The notes: a model not told the origin generated them from the sequence alone. Shown: positions 1 to 9,225, numbered from the stretch's first letter. The stretch is 64,000 nucleotides of DNA from Terriglobia bacterium (GCA_009841225.1 VXMF01000018.1:98893-162892); one strand, 5' to 3'. Made by a program: numbers and translations.

Positions 1-531
1 GATTACTGGTATCTGGTACGGATCCCGGAACTCGACCAAACCGGCTGGCTGATCGCGAACATGGCGTATGCCGACATCCCGCTCGAAGTCGCGATGCTGG
101 CCCAAGGTCGCTCGATTGTGGCCTACTTTCCGATCGGATCGGTGGCCGACGAGACTAGCGGCGAAGCCAAGACCACTTGGCTTTGGTTCCAATCGAGTCG
201 CAGCGGGCAAGTGCATGACTTTGACCGCATGGCGGTGTTGCGGTGGGACGCCAGACGGAATCGTTACATCGTGATTCGGCAGTATTCGAACCTCACCGGC
301 TACCTGCCAGTCGAAGTCAGGCCAAACTTCAACTCCGAACGCGGGACAGGCATGGGCATCCACGTTCTGCTAGCCAAAGACGGCCAGATGCGCGGCCGGA
401 ACCATATCTACACCGCTAACCGGGTTTACCAATTGGAGGAGAAACCAGTGGCCGGGGCGCCGCAGCACGTTCCGCCCGGCGGCTTCGGTGCGCGCTATGT
501 ATTCTCACCTCCAGACAGCCCCGGACGGTAA
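1..531 (+). CDS. SH3-type domain protein, 5' end missing
   Basis: The frame is open from base 1, so the N-terminus lies outside the window; 176 residues are visible. The first residues, including PELDQTGWLIANMAYADIP, match the end of a bacterial SH3-type domain followed by the IVAYF and GYLPVEV segments seen in Acidobacteria proteins annotated as SH3 type 3 domain proteins. Such proteins are usually exported and have no proven function. The C-terminus is Pro/Gly-rich (GAPQHVPPGGFG), suggesting a flexible tail. The family match is from memory of the pattern; the function is unknown. Confidence 0.7.
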   Translation, partial: DYWYLVRIPELDQTGWLIANMAYADIPLEVAMLAQGRSIVAYFPIGSVADETSGEAKTTWLWFQSSRSGQVHDFDRMAVLRWDARRNRYIVIRQYSNLTGYLPVEVRPNFNSERGTGMGIHVLLAKDGQMRGRNHIYTANRVYQLEEKPVAGAPQHVPPGGFGARYVFSPPDSPGR

Positions 532-920
532 TCAGGCAGCTGTCGATTCGCGGCCGCACTGCGCCCGTGCAGATTCGTTGGCAAGCAAGGCAGCGTGCCG
601 AAGACCGCAGGAAGGGCCCGGCTTCCAAACAGTCGCATTCTCGGCGGGGGCCGTGACTGCCGAGGACCCGCAGAAACATGCGGGGCCGATCGCTGCCAGC
701 GGTCGTCGTGTCCTGCGCCGGCAGCACCATCCTCGCCTCGTGCTATGCGCCACTCGGCGCACGAAAACCGGCCCCGCTGAAACACCGGTCCGAACCGGTG
801 CGCCGTCAGCCGCTGGAGCACGCTCTGTACCCTCCTGCCAGTCGTAGCGGAACAGGCCCGGTGCGAATGTTCGCGACTGCCGGGACCGGGCGGCAGTCGC
901 ATCTCCGAATCCTGTATCCT
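532..920. other. 389-bp intergenic region ahead of the SulP-DabA-Mrp operon
   Basis: No convincing gene. The SulP frame stays open back to 678, but that stretch is rich in Arg, Pro and Ser and does not look coding. Three perfect short inverted repeats are visible: CCCGCA/TGCGGG at 667-684, CACCGGT/ACCGGTG with a 4-base loop at 783-800, and the 10-bp repeat at 873-900. None is followed by a T-run, so none is a clear intrinsic terminator. Confidence 0.6.
873..900. promoter_or_regulatory. Perfect 10-bp inverted repeat before SulP, with a possible -10 box at 915-920
   Basis: GCGACTGCCG at 873-882 is separated by 8 bases from its exact reverse complement CGGCAGTCGC at 891-900. It ends 20 bp before the ATG at 921. 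A -10-like TATCCT lies at 915-920; if used, transcription would begin close to the second ATG (930) and the repeat would cover the -35 region. It could be an operator or, if transcription starts further upstream, an RNA hairpin. The repeat is certain; its role is inference. Confidence 0.5.
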
Positions 921-2513
921 ATGTCTCTTATGGTCGACACCGGGGACATTCCGCAAGGAAACGGATCGGGCTTCAAGCGCTACTGGGGATCGGACCTGCT
1001 GTCCGGGTTCCTGGTCTTCCTCATCGCGCTGCCACTCTGCCTCGGGATCTCCCTGGCTTGCGGCTACCCGGCCATTGCGGGGATCTTCACCGCAATCATC
1101 GGCGGCATCGTCGGCACCGTCTTCAGCAATTCCGAACTGACGATCAAGGGCCCGGCGGCCGGCCTCATCGTCATCGCGATCGGGTGCGTGACGGATTTCG
1201 GCTTCACCGCGGGCCGCGATCCTGCCGCGGACATCGAGGCGTACCGCTTGGCCCTGGGCGTGGGCGTGGTCGCCGGCGTCATCCAGATTCTCTTCGGCGT
1301 GTTCCGGTCCGGCATTCTGGGCGAGTTCTTCCCACCGGCCGCCGTCCACGGGCTGCTCGCCTCGATCGGCGTGATTATCTTCGCCAAGCAGTTGCCCGTC
1401 ACCCTAGGGCTCGGTTCGGAGGGGACGCCGCTCGAGCTGCTGGCTAGGATTCCCAGCTACTTCACCGACATGCACCCCCAAGTGGGCCTGATCGGCATCA
1501 TCAGCTTGGTCATCATGTTCGGATATCCGTTCCTGAAGATTCCGGGCCTGAGGGCCATACCGGCGCCGCTCGTGGTCGTGCTGGTCACCGTGCCGCTAGG
1601 GCTGCACTACGGTCTGGGGCGCGAGTTTCTCGTCGACGTTCCGTCCAATATGTTCGGCGCGCTGACATTCCCGGACTTCTCCGGCGTCGCCACCGCAACA
1701 GGGGTCAAGTACATCATTCTCTTCTCGTTGATCGGCAGCCTCGAGTCGCTGCTCAGCGCTAAGGCAGTCGACCAGATCGACCCGTACCGCAGAAAGACCA
1801 ACTACGACGGCGACCTGCTGGCGATCGGCGTAGGCAACACGGCCTCCGCGCTGGTGGGAGGCCTGCCGATGATCTCCGAGATCGTCCGCAGCAAGGCGAA
1901 CATCGACAACGGGGCCAAGACCCGGTTCGCGAACATGCACCACGGCATGTTCCTGCTGGTGTTTGTGGCGCTCGCCCCCGCTCTGATCAACATGATCCCT
2001 CTGGCCGCCCTAGGAGCGATGCTCGTCTTTACCGGCTTCCGGCTGGCCTCGCCGAAGGAATTCGTGCATATGTACCACGTGGGCCGCGAGCAGCTCGTCA
2101 TCTTCGTAGCCACGATCGTCGGAGTGCTGGCCACGGACCTGCTCGTAGGGATCGGGATCGGGATCTTGGTCAAGGTCCTCATCCACCTCGTGAACGGCGT
2201 GCCGATCGCCTCGCTGTTCCGGCTTCGGGCCGACATCGAGCGTTCCGAGGATGGAGCCACCGTCACGGTAAGCGACTCGGCGGTGTTCTCGACCTGGATC
2301 GGCCTCAAGAAGCGGCTTGAAGCCCTCAAGGGCGAAACTCGGGTTCGGCTCGACCTGTCGGGAACCGCGCTCGTCGACCACACGGTCATGGACCGGCTGC
2401 GCGAAATGGAGAAAGAGTTCGAAGAAGAGGGAGCGAGTCTCGAGATCCAGGGTCTGGATGGACATCGTCCCTTCTCGGACGATCCCACTGCAGCCCGCAC
2501 GAAGAAGTCCTGA
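921..2513 (+). CDS. SulP-family inorganic anion (probably bicarbonate) transporter
   Basis: A 530-residue inner-membrane SulP carrier. The N-terminal core begins SGFLVFLIALPLCLGISLA and carries about ten or more hydrophobic helices up to about residue 440; a C-terminal STAS domain follows, containing RLDLSGTALVDHTVMDRLRE. SulP proteins move sulfate, bicarbonate and other anions. Linkage to dabA 21 bp downstream argues for bicarbonate here, as in chemolithoautotroph loci pairing SulP with DUF2309. I chose the ATG at 921 (MSLMVDTGD) because upstream codons are non-conserved; the ATG at 930 is also possible. There is no clear ribosome-binding site, consistent with a very short leader. The substrate is inferred. 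Confidence 0.9.
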   Translation: MSLMVDTGDIPQGNGSGFKRYWGSDLLSGFLVFLIALPLCLGISLACGYPAIAGIFTAIIGGIVGTVFSNSELTIKGPAAGLIVIAIGCVTDFGFTAGRDPAADIEAYRLALGVGVVAGVIQILFGVFRSGILGEFFPPAAVHGLLASIGVIIFAKQLPVTLGLGSEGTPLELLARIPSYFTDMHPQVGLIGIISLVIMFGYPFLKIPGLRAIPAPLVVVLVTVPLGLHYGLGREFLVDVPSNMFGALTFPDFSGVATATGVKYIILFSLIGSLESLLSAKAVDQIDPYRRKTNYDGDLLAIGVGNTASALVGGLPMISEIVRSKANIDNGAKTRFANMHHGMFLLVFVALAPALINMIPLAALGAMLVFTGFRLASPKEFVHMYHVGREQLVIFVATIVGVLATDLLVGIGIGILVKVLIHLVNGVPIASLFRLRADIERSEDGATVTVSDSAVFSTWIGLKKRLEALKGETRVRLDLSGTALVDHTVMDRLREMEKEFEEEGASLEIQGLDGHRPFSDDPTAARTKKS

Positions 2514-2534
2514 GCGGACAGGCCTAGCACCTCG

Positions 2535-5312
2535 ATGAGTCCCGACCAAACCCACGCACTGCGCGAGCAGGTCCTTGAAGCGGCTCGCCCTGCGGCCCAG
2601 ATCTGGCCCCTGAAGACCTTCGCCTACCGCAACCCCGTGCGTGGCTACGAAGACCTTCCGTTCGACCAAGGCGTGCGCGAGGCGGCCGGGATGATCGGAG
2701 GGGCCGGCTTTCTTCCAGGCAGCGAGTATCGGGCCTTTCGGCTTGCCGGGCGGATCTCGGACGCACACCTGCGCCGAGCGCTTGCCCGGCTAGGCCCTGA
2801 CATTTCCGACGGGGCCGTCCAAGTCAGCGGCCGGGCCCTCGACGCTGACGAGGTTGTCTGGGCGCAGTTGACGCAAGGCGTGGAGGCCCCCTCCCCGCCG
2901 GTGCTTGCTTGGAAGGCCAGAGAAGACGGCAGGACAGAGCTGCTGGCAGCCGCCGCAGAGGCCTGCTCGGAGGATGGGAGTGGCATCCAGGAAGGTGTGC
3001 CGGACCTGCCGCCCGCGAGAACGCTCAGCGACTGGGTCGCTGAGCTGGCCGGGTCGCCGGTCGTGGACTCGATCAACGACGAGATGATCAAGTGGTCGGC
3101 CTCGTTCCTCGACGAGGGCATGGCTGGCTGGGGAATGCCTTCCCGGCAAGATGGCTTCTATCGCTGCTGGCGCGACCTAGCGAGACGGGACCGATCGGGC
3201 CGATTCCTGGGCGTTCCCGCCTTCGCAGCGAAGGTGGAAGCGCTGCCGGATGCCGCCGAGGCGTGGGTCCAAGAGGGATTGGAGCGGCTCGGCATCCCCG
3301 TGGAACGATGGAGCGACTACCAGTCGCGCATGTTCGCTCAGCTGCCGGGCTGGACCGGATTCGCGCGCTGGAGAAGCGAGAACCCGCAGTACCCGGCCCA
3401 GCGCGAGCACCCCATCGACTTGGTGGACTACCTAGCCGTGAGGCTGTTCTACGAGGTCGAGCTGGTCGCAGCCGCCTGCCAAAAGGAACTCGGCGTGCCT
3501 GGCACCCTGGATGGCATTCGGGCCGCGGCGCGCGAGCAAGCGGGGCGCGGAGGGGAGGCAGGGGCCCGCGAACTCGCGGTCGGCCGGCTGTACCAGCTGG
3601 CCGTAGTATTGGGCCTCACGCCGGAACAGGTCCGCGAGTTAGCCGGAGACGGGGCCAGGACCCTGCTGGGTTGGCTGGAGCGCTTTCCCGAGGACCGGCA
3701 CGGGCCCGTGTGGCTGGCGGCCTACGAGGACACCTATGCCGACCATCTAATGGGCAGGGTGGCGGGACATCGACGGGTGGAACGGGTGCCCGACTCCCGG
3801 CCGGACGCACAGCTGATCTTCTGCATCGATGCGCGTTCCGAGCCGTTCCGGAGACACGTCGAGGCCTCCGGCAACTACGAAACCTTCGGCTATGCCGGGT
3901 TCTTCGGCGTTCCTTTCAGTCACGAGGCGTTCGACAGTCCGGACCGCCTGGCGCTGTGTCCAGTGCTGTTGAAGCCGCCCCGCGCGGTCGACGAGGAGCC
4001 GCGGCCCGGCGAGGAACGCCCGTTGGCCGAGTATGCCTCGGGCACGCGCTGGCGGCGCTTCGGAGACGAGCTCTTCCACGATCTCAAGCAGCACCCCTTG
4101 GGCTCGTTCGTGCTCGTCGACGTGCTCGGCCTTCTGTTCAGCATCGCCTTGGTCGGCAAGACCCTGTTCCAGCGCCCCTACGCCGCGATCCGTTCCTTGC
4201 TGGGGGGGCGGTTTCGAGCCAAGCTGGAGACGAGCTTCACGTTGGACACGGCCGAGGTCGAGTCGGTCGGGCCCGCCGGGTTCACCATCGAGGAGCGGGC
4301 GGCATTCGTGGGAGGCGGCCTGCAGATGATCGGGCTGACCGACCCGATGGCCCGGCTGGTGATCGTGTGCGGGCACGGCTCGGAGTCCGACAACAACCCG
4401 TACGCGGCGGCCTACAACTGCGGCGCCTGCGGGGGAGCGCACGGCGATCCGAACGCGCGCGTGTTCACCACCATGGCGAACGACCCGGCCGTCCGCCGGG
4501 CCGTGGCCGAGAGCGGCCTGCAGATTCCCGACGACGTGTGGTTCGTGGCGGCCAAGCACGAGACCGCCACCGACCGGGTCTCCTTCTACGACCTGATCGA
4601 CGTGCCATCGAGCCACCGGGAGGAACTCAGCCGGCTAGGCGAGAGCCTGGCCGCGGCCGGCGCGGTGCAGGCAAGAGAGCGGATCGCCAAGCTGCCCGGG
4701 GTGCCGCGAGGCCTGAGCGAGCGCCGCGCGGTCCTCCACGCGATCGGACGCAGCGTGGACTGGGCGAACCCTCGCCCGGAATGGGGGCTCTCCAGCAACG
4801 CGGCATTTCTGATCGGGAGGCGCTGGCTGACCAAGGGGCTGGATCTGGAATCACGGGTGTTCCTGCATTCCTACGATCCGACCAGCGACCCTGACGGCGG
4901 CATGCTCGAGCGCATCATGACCGCTCCGCTCATCGTGGGGGAGTGGATTAACATGGAGTACTATTTCTCGTCGGCCGACCCATGGGTGTACGGAAGTGGG
5001 AGCAAGGTGATCCACAACGTGGTCGGCGGGGTCGGCGTGATGCTGGGAAGCCAAGGCGACCTGCAGGGCGGCCTGCCGGTGCAGGGCGTGATTGACGGGC
5101 CGCGCCGGTACCACGAACCGATGCGCCTGCTAGCCGTCATCGACGCACCGCCGGAGAGGATCTCCGGGATCATCGCCAAACACGAGATCCTGCAGGCCCT
5201 TTTCCACAACCAGTGGGTGAACTTACTGGCCTTCGACGCCGACCGCAACGAGTTCCAGAGATACGGCACGGATTCGACTTGGGACCGGCTGACGCTTGAA
5301 GCGGCGGCCTGA
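2535..5312 (+). CDS. dabA: DabA, zinc-dependent inorganic carbon transporter subunit (DUF2309)
   Basis: A 925-residue cytoplasmic-face protein, normal for the family. DabA has a beta-carbonic-anhydrase-like zinc site and, with membrane subunit DabB, is proposed to hydrate CO2 vectorially using a cation gradient. All four expected zinc-site residues are present: C430 and D432 in LIFCIDARSEPFRRH, H614 in VIVCGHGSESDNNPYAAAY and C629 in NCGACGGAHGDP. The C-x-D spacing and the 15-residue His-to-Cys gap match the Halothiobacillus DabA site as I recall it. The N-terminal segment FAYRNPVRGYEDLPF is also typical. It follows the SulP gene by 21 bp and precedes mrpE by 5 bp, so it belongs with an Mrp-type complex rather than a lone dabB. 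Confidence 0.95.
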   Translation: MSPDQTHALREQVLEAARPAAQIWPLKTFAYRNPVRGYEDLPFDQGVREAAGMIGGAGFLPGSEYRAFRLAGRISDAHLRRALARLGPDISDGAVQVSGRALDADEVVWAQLTQGVEAPSPPVLAWKAREDGRTELLAAAAEACSEDGSGIQEGVPDLPPARTLSDWVAELAGSPVVDSINDEMIKWSASFLDEGMAGWGMPSRQDGFYRCWRDLARRDRSGRFLGVPAFAAKVEALPDAAEAWVQEGLERLGIPVERWSDYQSRMFAQLPGWTGFARWRSENPQYPAQREHPIDLVDYLAVRLFYEVELVAAACQKELGVPGTLDGIRAAAREQAGRGGEAGARELAVGRLYQLAVVLGLTPEQVRELAGDGARTLLGWLERFPEDRHGPVWLAAYEDTYADHLMGRVAGHRRVERVPDSRPDAQLIFCIDARSEPFRRHVEASGNYETFGYAGFFGVPFSHEAFDSPDRLALCPVLLKPPRAVDEEPRPGEERPLAEYASGTRWRRFGDELFHDLKQHPLGSFVLVDVLGLLFSIALVGKTLFQRPYAAIRSLLGGRFRAKLETSFTLDTAEVESVGPAGFTIEERAAFVGGGLQMIGLTDPMARLVIVCGHGSESDNNPYAAAYNCGACGGAHGDPNARVFTTMANDPAVRRAVAESGLQIPDDVWFVAAKHETATDRVSFYDLIDVPSSHREELSRLGESLAAAGAVQARERIAKLPGVPRGLSERRAVLHAIGRSVDWANPRPEWGLSSNAAFLIGRRWLTKGLDLESRVFLHSYDPTSDPDGGMLERIMTAPLIVGEWINMEYYFSSADPWVYGSGSKVIHNVVGGVGVMLGSQGDLQGGLPVQGVIDGPRRYHEPMRLLAVIDAPPERISGIIAKHEILQALFHNQWVNLLAFDADRNEFQRYGTDSTWDRLTLEAAA

Positions 5313-5317
5313 CTGCA

Positions 5318-5812
5318 ATGAACGCGATCTACACCAAGCGCCTGGCCTACTGGACAGCCGTCCTGTTCGTGCTGTGGCTAATGCTTTCGGAGAGCTTCAA
5401 CGCGTTGCACATGGCAGTAGGCTTCTCGGCGGCCTTGCTCGTCGCGCTGCTCCGCACCGACCTCCGCGCCGAGCGGACCTACGTGATTCGCTGGTGGAGA
5501 GCGCTGCTGTACATTCCGTGGCTGTTCAGCCGGATACTCGTCAGCGGCGTTCACGTTTCGTATCTCATCCTTCATCCGCGGTTGCCGATCAAGCCCGTGC
5601 TCTTCCGCCACCGGGCGGATCTGGGCAGTGACGAGGCGGTTCTGCTGATGGGCAACTCCATCACGCTGACCCCAGGCACGGTTACTGTCGAGGCGGACGA
5701 CGAGGAACTGATCGTGCACGCACTGGACGAGGACTCGACCGGGGATGTGCTCAGCCAGAGGCTCGAGAAGATGGTGGCAAGGGTCTTCCCAGCCGGGGGC
5801 GGGCGGAGATGA
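5318..5812 (+). CDS. mrpE: MrpE/MnhE-type cation/proton antiporter subunit
   Basis: A 164-residue membrane protein with two N-terminal helices (AVLFVLWLMLSESFNALHMA, then GFSAALLVALL) and the MnhE signatures LMGNSITLTPGTVTVEADDE and IVHALDEDS. MrpE is a small accessory subunit of Mrp Na+/H+ antiporters. It begins 5 bp after dabA and its stop overlaps the mrpF start as ATGA, indicating translational coupling and one transcript. Confidence 0.9.
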   Translation: MNAIYTKRLAYWTAVLFVLWLMLSESFNALHMAVGFSAALLVALLRTDLRAERTYVIRWWRALLYIPWLFSRILVSGVHVSYLILHPRLPIKPVLFRHRADLGSDEAVLLMGNSITLTPGTVTVEADDEELIVHALDEDSTGDVLSQRLEKMVARVFPAGGGRR

Positions 5813-6069
5813 GTCTGCTCATCGTACTGGATGTCATCGCGATCCTGATCGTGATGTACCTGTACCGGGTCGTTCGCGGGCCGACGGTCTTCGACCGCCT
5901 GTTAGGACTGAACGGCATTTCCACCAAGGCGATCATCCTGCTTGTCGTGATCGGAACCGTGTACGAACGAGTCGAAATGTTCGTTGACATCTCGACCGGC
6001 TATGCGCTTTTGAACTTGGTCGGCGTGCTGGCGATCACCAAGTACCTGACCCAGAGGTGGAGAGCCTAG
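5809..6069 (+). CDS. mrpF: MrpF/MnhF-type antiporter subunit
   Basis: An 86-residue protein with three hydrophobic helices. The segment VVRGPTVFDRLLGLNGIS is the MrpF/MnhF signature. It is a small membrane subunit of the Mrp complex. Its ATG overlaps the mrpE stop, and its TAG overlaps a GTG that can start mrpG. Confidence 0.9.
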   Translation: MSLLIVLDVIAILIVMYLYRVVRGPTVFDRLLGLNGISTKAIILLVVIGTVYERVEMFVDISTGYALLNLVGVLAITKYLTQRWRA

Positions 6070-6368
6070 TGCCGGTTGCTACGACAGCTATGATTGGCAT
6101 CGGCCTGTTCTTCTTGGTCGTCGCGGCCGTCGGCATGGTGCGGCTGCCGGACGTGTTCACCCGCTCGCATGCGGTCTCGCTGACCGATTCCCTGGGCGCT
6201 TTCTTCGTCCTGATGGGATTGGCGACTTATCACGGATTCAGCACCAACACGTTCCGAATACTTGTCGTGCTGGCGCTGCTGATCTTGGTGAATCCCGTCA
6301 TTTCGCACGCGACCGTCCGCGCCGCATTGCGGTCCGGCCAGAAGCCTGTCGCGGAGGACCGGCGATGA
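6057..6368 (+). CDS. mrpG: MrpG/MnhG-type antiporter subunit
   Basis: About 100-103 residues. The segment MVRLPDVFTRSHAVSLTDSL is the MnhG/PhaG signature, followed by two more helices including NTFRILVVLALLILVNPVIS. Two in-frame GTG codons could start it: 6057, overlapping mrpF by 13 bases, or 6069, which forms a TAGTG junction. It lacks the longer cytoplasmic tail of some MrpG proteins. It ends in an ATGA overlap with the next gene. Confidence 0.88.
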   Translation: MESLVPVATTAMIGIGLFFLVVAAVGMVRLPDVFTRSHAVSLTDSLGAFFVLMGLATYHGFSTNTFRILVVLALLILVNPVISHATVRAALRSGQKPVAEDRR

Positions 6369-6895
6369 CATATTCATTCGAGCTGCCCCTGCTCGCGCTG
6401 CTGATCCTGACGGCTGGCGGGGCAATCATTGTCAAGGAACTGATCAGCGCCGTGCTGATTCTCGGGGCCTACAGCTTCTTCCTCGCGCTGGTCTGGGCTT
6501 GGCTGGGGGCGGCGGACGTTGCATTCGTGGAGGCCGTCGTCGGGGCCGGGCTTGCAACCGTGTTCTTCCTGCTGACGCTCTCCCAGACCTCTCCGGAGGA
6601 CACCCGCATCCGAAGGCCTCCGCCTCCGATCATCGCCGTGATCGCGCTTCCGCTTCTGGGGCTGCTCCTGCTGTACGCCGCGAACGACCTGCCCGCCTTC
6701 GGAGATCCCGGAGCCCCGGCCAGCGTGCATGTGTCCCCGCATTACATCGAGAACAGCCTCGCCGACACGCGCACCCCCAACGTGGTGACGTCTGTGCTGA
6801 TGGACTACCGCGTCCTTGACACCTTGATCGAGACGGTCGTTGTCTTCACCTCCGGCATCGCCTGCTGGCTCCTTCTCAGGAGGGATACAGAGTGA
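6365..6895 (+). CDS. DUF4040/MbhD-type hydrogen/cation subunit (separate C-terminal part of MrpA)
   Basis: A 176-residue protein with about five or six helices. GAYSFFLALVWAWLGAADVA followed by FVEAVVGAGLATVFFL is the DUF4040/MbhD pattern, and VSPHYIENSLADTRTPNVVT then VLMDYRVLDTLIETVVVFTS resembles the MbhE/MrpB-N segment. In many Mrp complexes this is the C-terminal half of MrpA; here it is a free-standing gene, as in Mbh-type membrane hydrogenases. It overlaps its neighbours by 4 bases on each side (ATGA and GTGA). Confidence 0.85.
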   Translation: MTYSFELPLLALLILTAGGAIIVKELISAVLILGAYSFFLALVWAWLGAADVAFVEAVVGAGLATVFFLLTLSQTSPEDTRIRRPPPPIIAVIALPLLGLLLLYAANDLPAFGDPGAPASVHVSPHYIENSLADTRTPNVVTSVLMDYRVLDTLIETVVVFTSGIACWLLLRRDTE

Positions 6896-7344
6896 TCGAC
6901 CGACCGTCTGGCAGCGTCATCATCCGGAGAACGGCCTCGCTGCTCGTCTCCCTGGTGCAGCTGTTCGCGCTTTACGTCCTGTTCTTCGGCCAGTATGGGC
7001 CCGGGGGCGGCTTTGTCGCGGGGGTGATGATCGCGGCAAGCCTGATCTTCGGGCTGCTCGTGTTCGGAGAGGACAGTGCGACTTCGCAGCGGGCCACGCG
7101 ACTGCTGGCGGGCGACGGTGTCGGCCTGCTCCTTTTCGTCGCAGTGGGCGGGCTGTGCCTCATCGGGGGCGGCGAGTTTCTCAACTATTCCGAAGCCCCG
7201 ATTCCGGGGCTCGACAGCGCGGCCCGGCGGTATCTGGGCATCCTGATGACGCAGATCGGAGTGGCGATGGACGTCGCGGTAGCGGCGGTCTCGATCGTGT
7301 TCAGCCTGTCGCGCAGCGTCGCAACCGAGGAGACCGATGCTTGA
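6892..7344 (+). CDS. mrpB: MrpB/MnhB-type antiporter subunit
   Basis: A 150-residue membrane protein beginning at a GTG overlapping the previous stop. The segment FALYVLFFGQYGPGGGFVAG is the MnhB hallmark, followed by further helices and GVAMDVAVAAVSIVFSLSRS near the C-terminus. It belongs to the four-helix MrpB subunit of Mrp-type antiporters. Its end overlaps mrpC by 8 bases. Confidence 0.92.
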   Translation: MIDRPSGSVIIRRTASLLVSLVQLFALYVLFFGQYGPGGGFVAGVMIAASLIFGLLVFGEDSATSQRATRLLAGDGVGLLLFVAVGGLCLIGGGEFLNYSEAPIPGLDSAARRYLGILMTQIGVAMDVAVAAVSIVFSLSRSVATEETDA

Positions 7345-7714
7345 GCTGATCGAAGCGGCTCTGCGCCGGCCCAACCTCATCGCGTTCGTCCTCCTGCTGC
7401 TGTGGGGGCTGTACATCACGATCACCCACCACAACTACGTCAAGAAGCTTGTCGGTCTGTACATTGTCCAGACCAGCGTCATCTTCTTTCTCGTCACGAC
7501 CGGGGCGAAGGAGGGCGCCACCGTGCCCGTGATCATGAGCGGCATAGAGGCACCCGGGGCAGACGATTACGTCAACCCGCTCCCGCAAGTGCTGACGCTG
7601 ACGGCAATCGTTGTCCAGATCGCGACGCTGGGCGTCTCGTTGGGGTTGGTTTCGAGGATCTACCGGAGGTTCGGGAGCCTTGACGAGGACGAGGTCTTGG
7701 AGAAGCTAGGATGA
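7337..7714 (+). CDS. mrpC: MrpC/NuoK-like antiporter subunit
   Basis: A 125-residue, three-helix protein of the NuoK/MnhC family: LLLLWGLYITITHHNYVKKL, VGLYIVQTSVIFFLVT and PLPQVLTLTAIVVQIATLGV are typical. NuoK-like subunits line the half-channel beside the antiporter modules. It starts inside mrpB and stops in an ATGA overlap with mrpD. Confidence 0.92.
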   Translation: MLELIEAALRRPNLIAFVLLLLWGLYITITHHNYVKKLVGLYIVQTSVIFFLVTTGAKEGATVPVIMSGIEAPGADDYVNPLPQVLTLTAIVVQIATLGVSLGLVSRIYRRFGSLDEDEVLEKLG

Positions 7715-9180
7715 CCGAGCACCTCCCAGCCCTGGTGTTCCTCACCCCGCTCGCTACGGCGATCTCGATGCCCGTGGCCGGCCATCGGCGTCCGGCTGTG
7801 TGCCGCCCGATTGCACTGATCGCGATCTGCTGCATGACCGTGCTGTCGGTGGCGAGCCTGTGGTCGGTGTCTGTTCACGGCGAAGTCCGGTATTCGTTCA
7901 GCGGATGGCTGCCCCCTATCGGGATCGAATGGCTCGCGGACTCGCTAGCCGCGACGATGGTCACAGCCGTGAGCGGGCTGGGCGTGCTCTGCCTTCTGTT
8001 CGCCGACGGGCTCGGGGAACGCCCGCTGGGCGGCCGCGCGGTCCCGTACTACACGATGGTGCTGCTGCTGGTCGCCGGGCTTAGCGGCGCAATCTACGCC
8101 GGGGACTTGTTCAACATCTTCGTGTTCCTGGAAGTGGTCTCGCTGTCCGCCTACGCCCTCGTGGCCGTACCGGGCGGCCGAGCGCTCGTTTCGGCCTTCC
8201 GGTATCTTTTGATGGGCGCCTTGGGGACCGCCTTCTACCTGCTGGGCGTGGGGTACTTCTACGCCGCGACCGGAGCCCTGAACATCGCCGACCTGTCCCA
8301 GCGGCTGCCCGGCCTGCTCGACTCCAAGGCCGTCATGGGCGGTCTGATCTTCATGTTCATCGGGCTGGCCATCAAGATGGCGCTCATGCCGCTGCACGGT
8401 TGGCTTCCCGACGCCTACAGCGACGCGCCGGCCGCAACCGTCCCGCTGCTCGCGGGCCTGGTGACAAAGATCTCGCTCCTGGTCTGGGCGAGGATTCTCT
8501 ACTGGGTCATGGCGCCGAGCGCCGAAGGCGGGACCCTCACCATATTCGCTCTGGTCACCACGTTCGGCATCCTGGCGTCAGTCGCCGGTGCCTGCCTTGC
8601 TCTCCGCCAGCGCGAGCTGAAGCGAATGTTCGCGTATGGCGGCATCTCCCATGTGGGCCTGGTGCTGATCGGGGTCGGGCAGGCCAACGAGACGGGGCTG
8701 GCAGGTGCAATGTACTACCTGCTGAACGACGCGGTGATGCAGTGCTCGTTGTTCGTTCTGGCCGGATTCCTAGCCCTGCGCTACGGGGCGTCCACGCTGG
8801 ACGAACTGGCCCGCGCCCACGTGCGCAACCCTTGGGCAATCGTGACATTCGTGGCGGTTGGCCTCGGCATGGTCGGCCTGCCTCCCACGGGAGGGTTCTT
8901 CGGCAAGCTGAGAATCCTGCTCGGCGCCCTAGAGGCAGACAACCATATCGCGGCCGCGGCAGTCGTGCTGACCACGCTCATCACTCTGGGCTATTTCGCC
9001 CAAGTCTTCGAGAAGCTCGTCCGCTCCGGGAGCGAGAGCGCCTCCGCTGACCAGACGGAGACGCCATGGCCGCTGCGCGCGACCATGGCCGCGCTGGTTG
9101 CGGCAATCGTGGGACTGGGCATCTGGAACGACCAGGTTGTCGCGCTCCTGGTGGACGCCACGGCGCCTCTCGGGATATGA
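7711..9180 (+). CDS. mrpD: MrpD/NuoN-like antiporter subunit
   Basis: A 489-residue polytopic protein of the proton-conducting antiporter family. The key charged residues are visible: a helix-5 Glu in VFLEVVSLSAYALV, Lys in AIKMALMPLHGWLPDAYSDA, a second Lys in LLAGLVTKISLLVWARI, and a late-helix Lys in GLPPTGGFFGKLRILLGAL. It therefore looks like a functional ion-translocating module. The next gene starts 45 bp downstream. Confidence 0.92.
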   Translation: MTEHLPALVFLTPLATAISMPVAGHRRPAVCRPIALIAICCMTVLSVASLWSVSVHGEVRYSFSGWLPPIGIEWLADSLAATMVTAVSGLGVLCLLFADGLGERPLGGRAVPYYTMVLLLVAGLSGAIYAGDLFNIFVFLEVVSLSAYALVAVPGGRALVSAFRYLLMGALGTAFYLLGVGYFYAATGALNIADLSQRLPGLLDSKAVMGGLIFMFIGLAIKMALMPLHGWLPDAYSDAPAATVPLLAGLVTKISLLVWARILYWVMAPSAEGGTLTIFALVTTFGILASVAGACLALRQRELKRMFAYGGISHVGLVLIGVGQANETGLAGAMYYLLNDAVMQCSLFVLAGFLALRYGASTLDELARAHVRNPWAIVTFVAVGLGMVGLPPTGGFFGKLRILLGALEADNHIAAAAVVLTTLITLGYFAQVFEKLVRSGSESASADQTETPWPLRATMAALVAAIVGLGIWNDQVVALLVDATAPLGI

Positions 9181-9225
9181 CGCTCATGACGGACACGGCG
9201 CGCACGAACGGGGGCTCTAGCTAAG

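Noticed and set aside
678..920. N-terminal extension of the SulP protein
   Set aside because: The frame is open but Arg/Pro/Ser-rich and unlike SulP N-termini; the conserved part starts after the ATG at 921.
921..2513. Sulfate permease annotation
   Set aside because: SulP proteins carry several anions, and the dabA neighbour favours bicarbonate, so I did not call sulfate.
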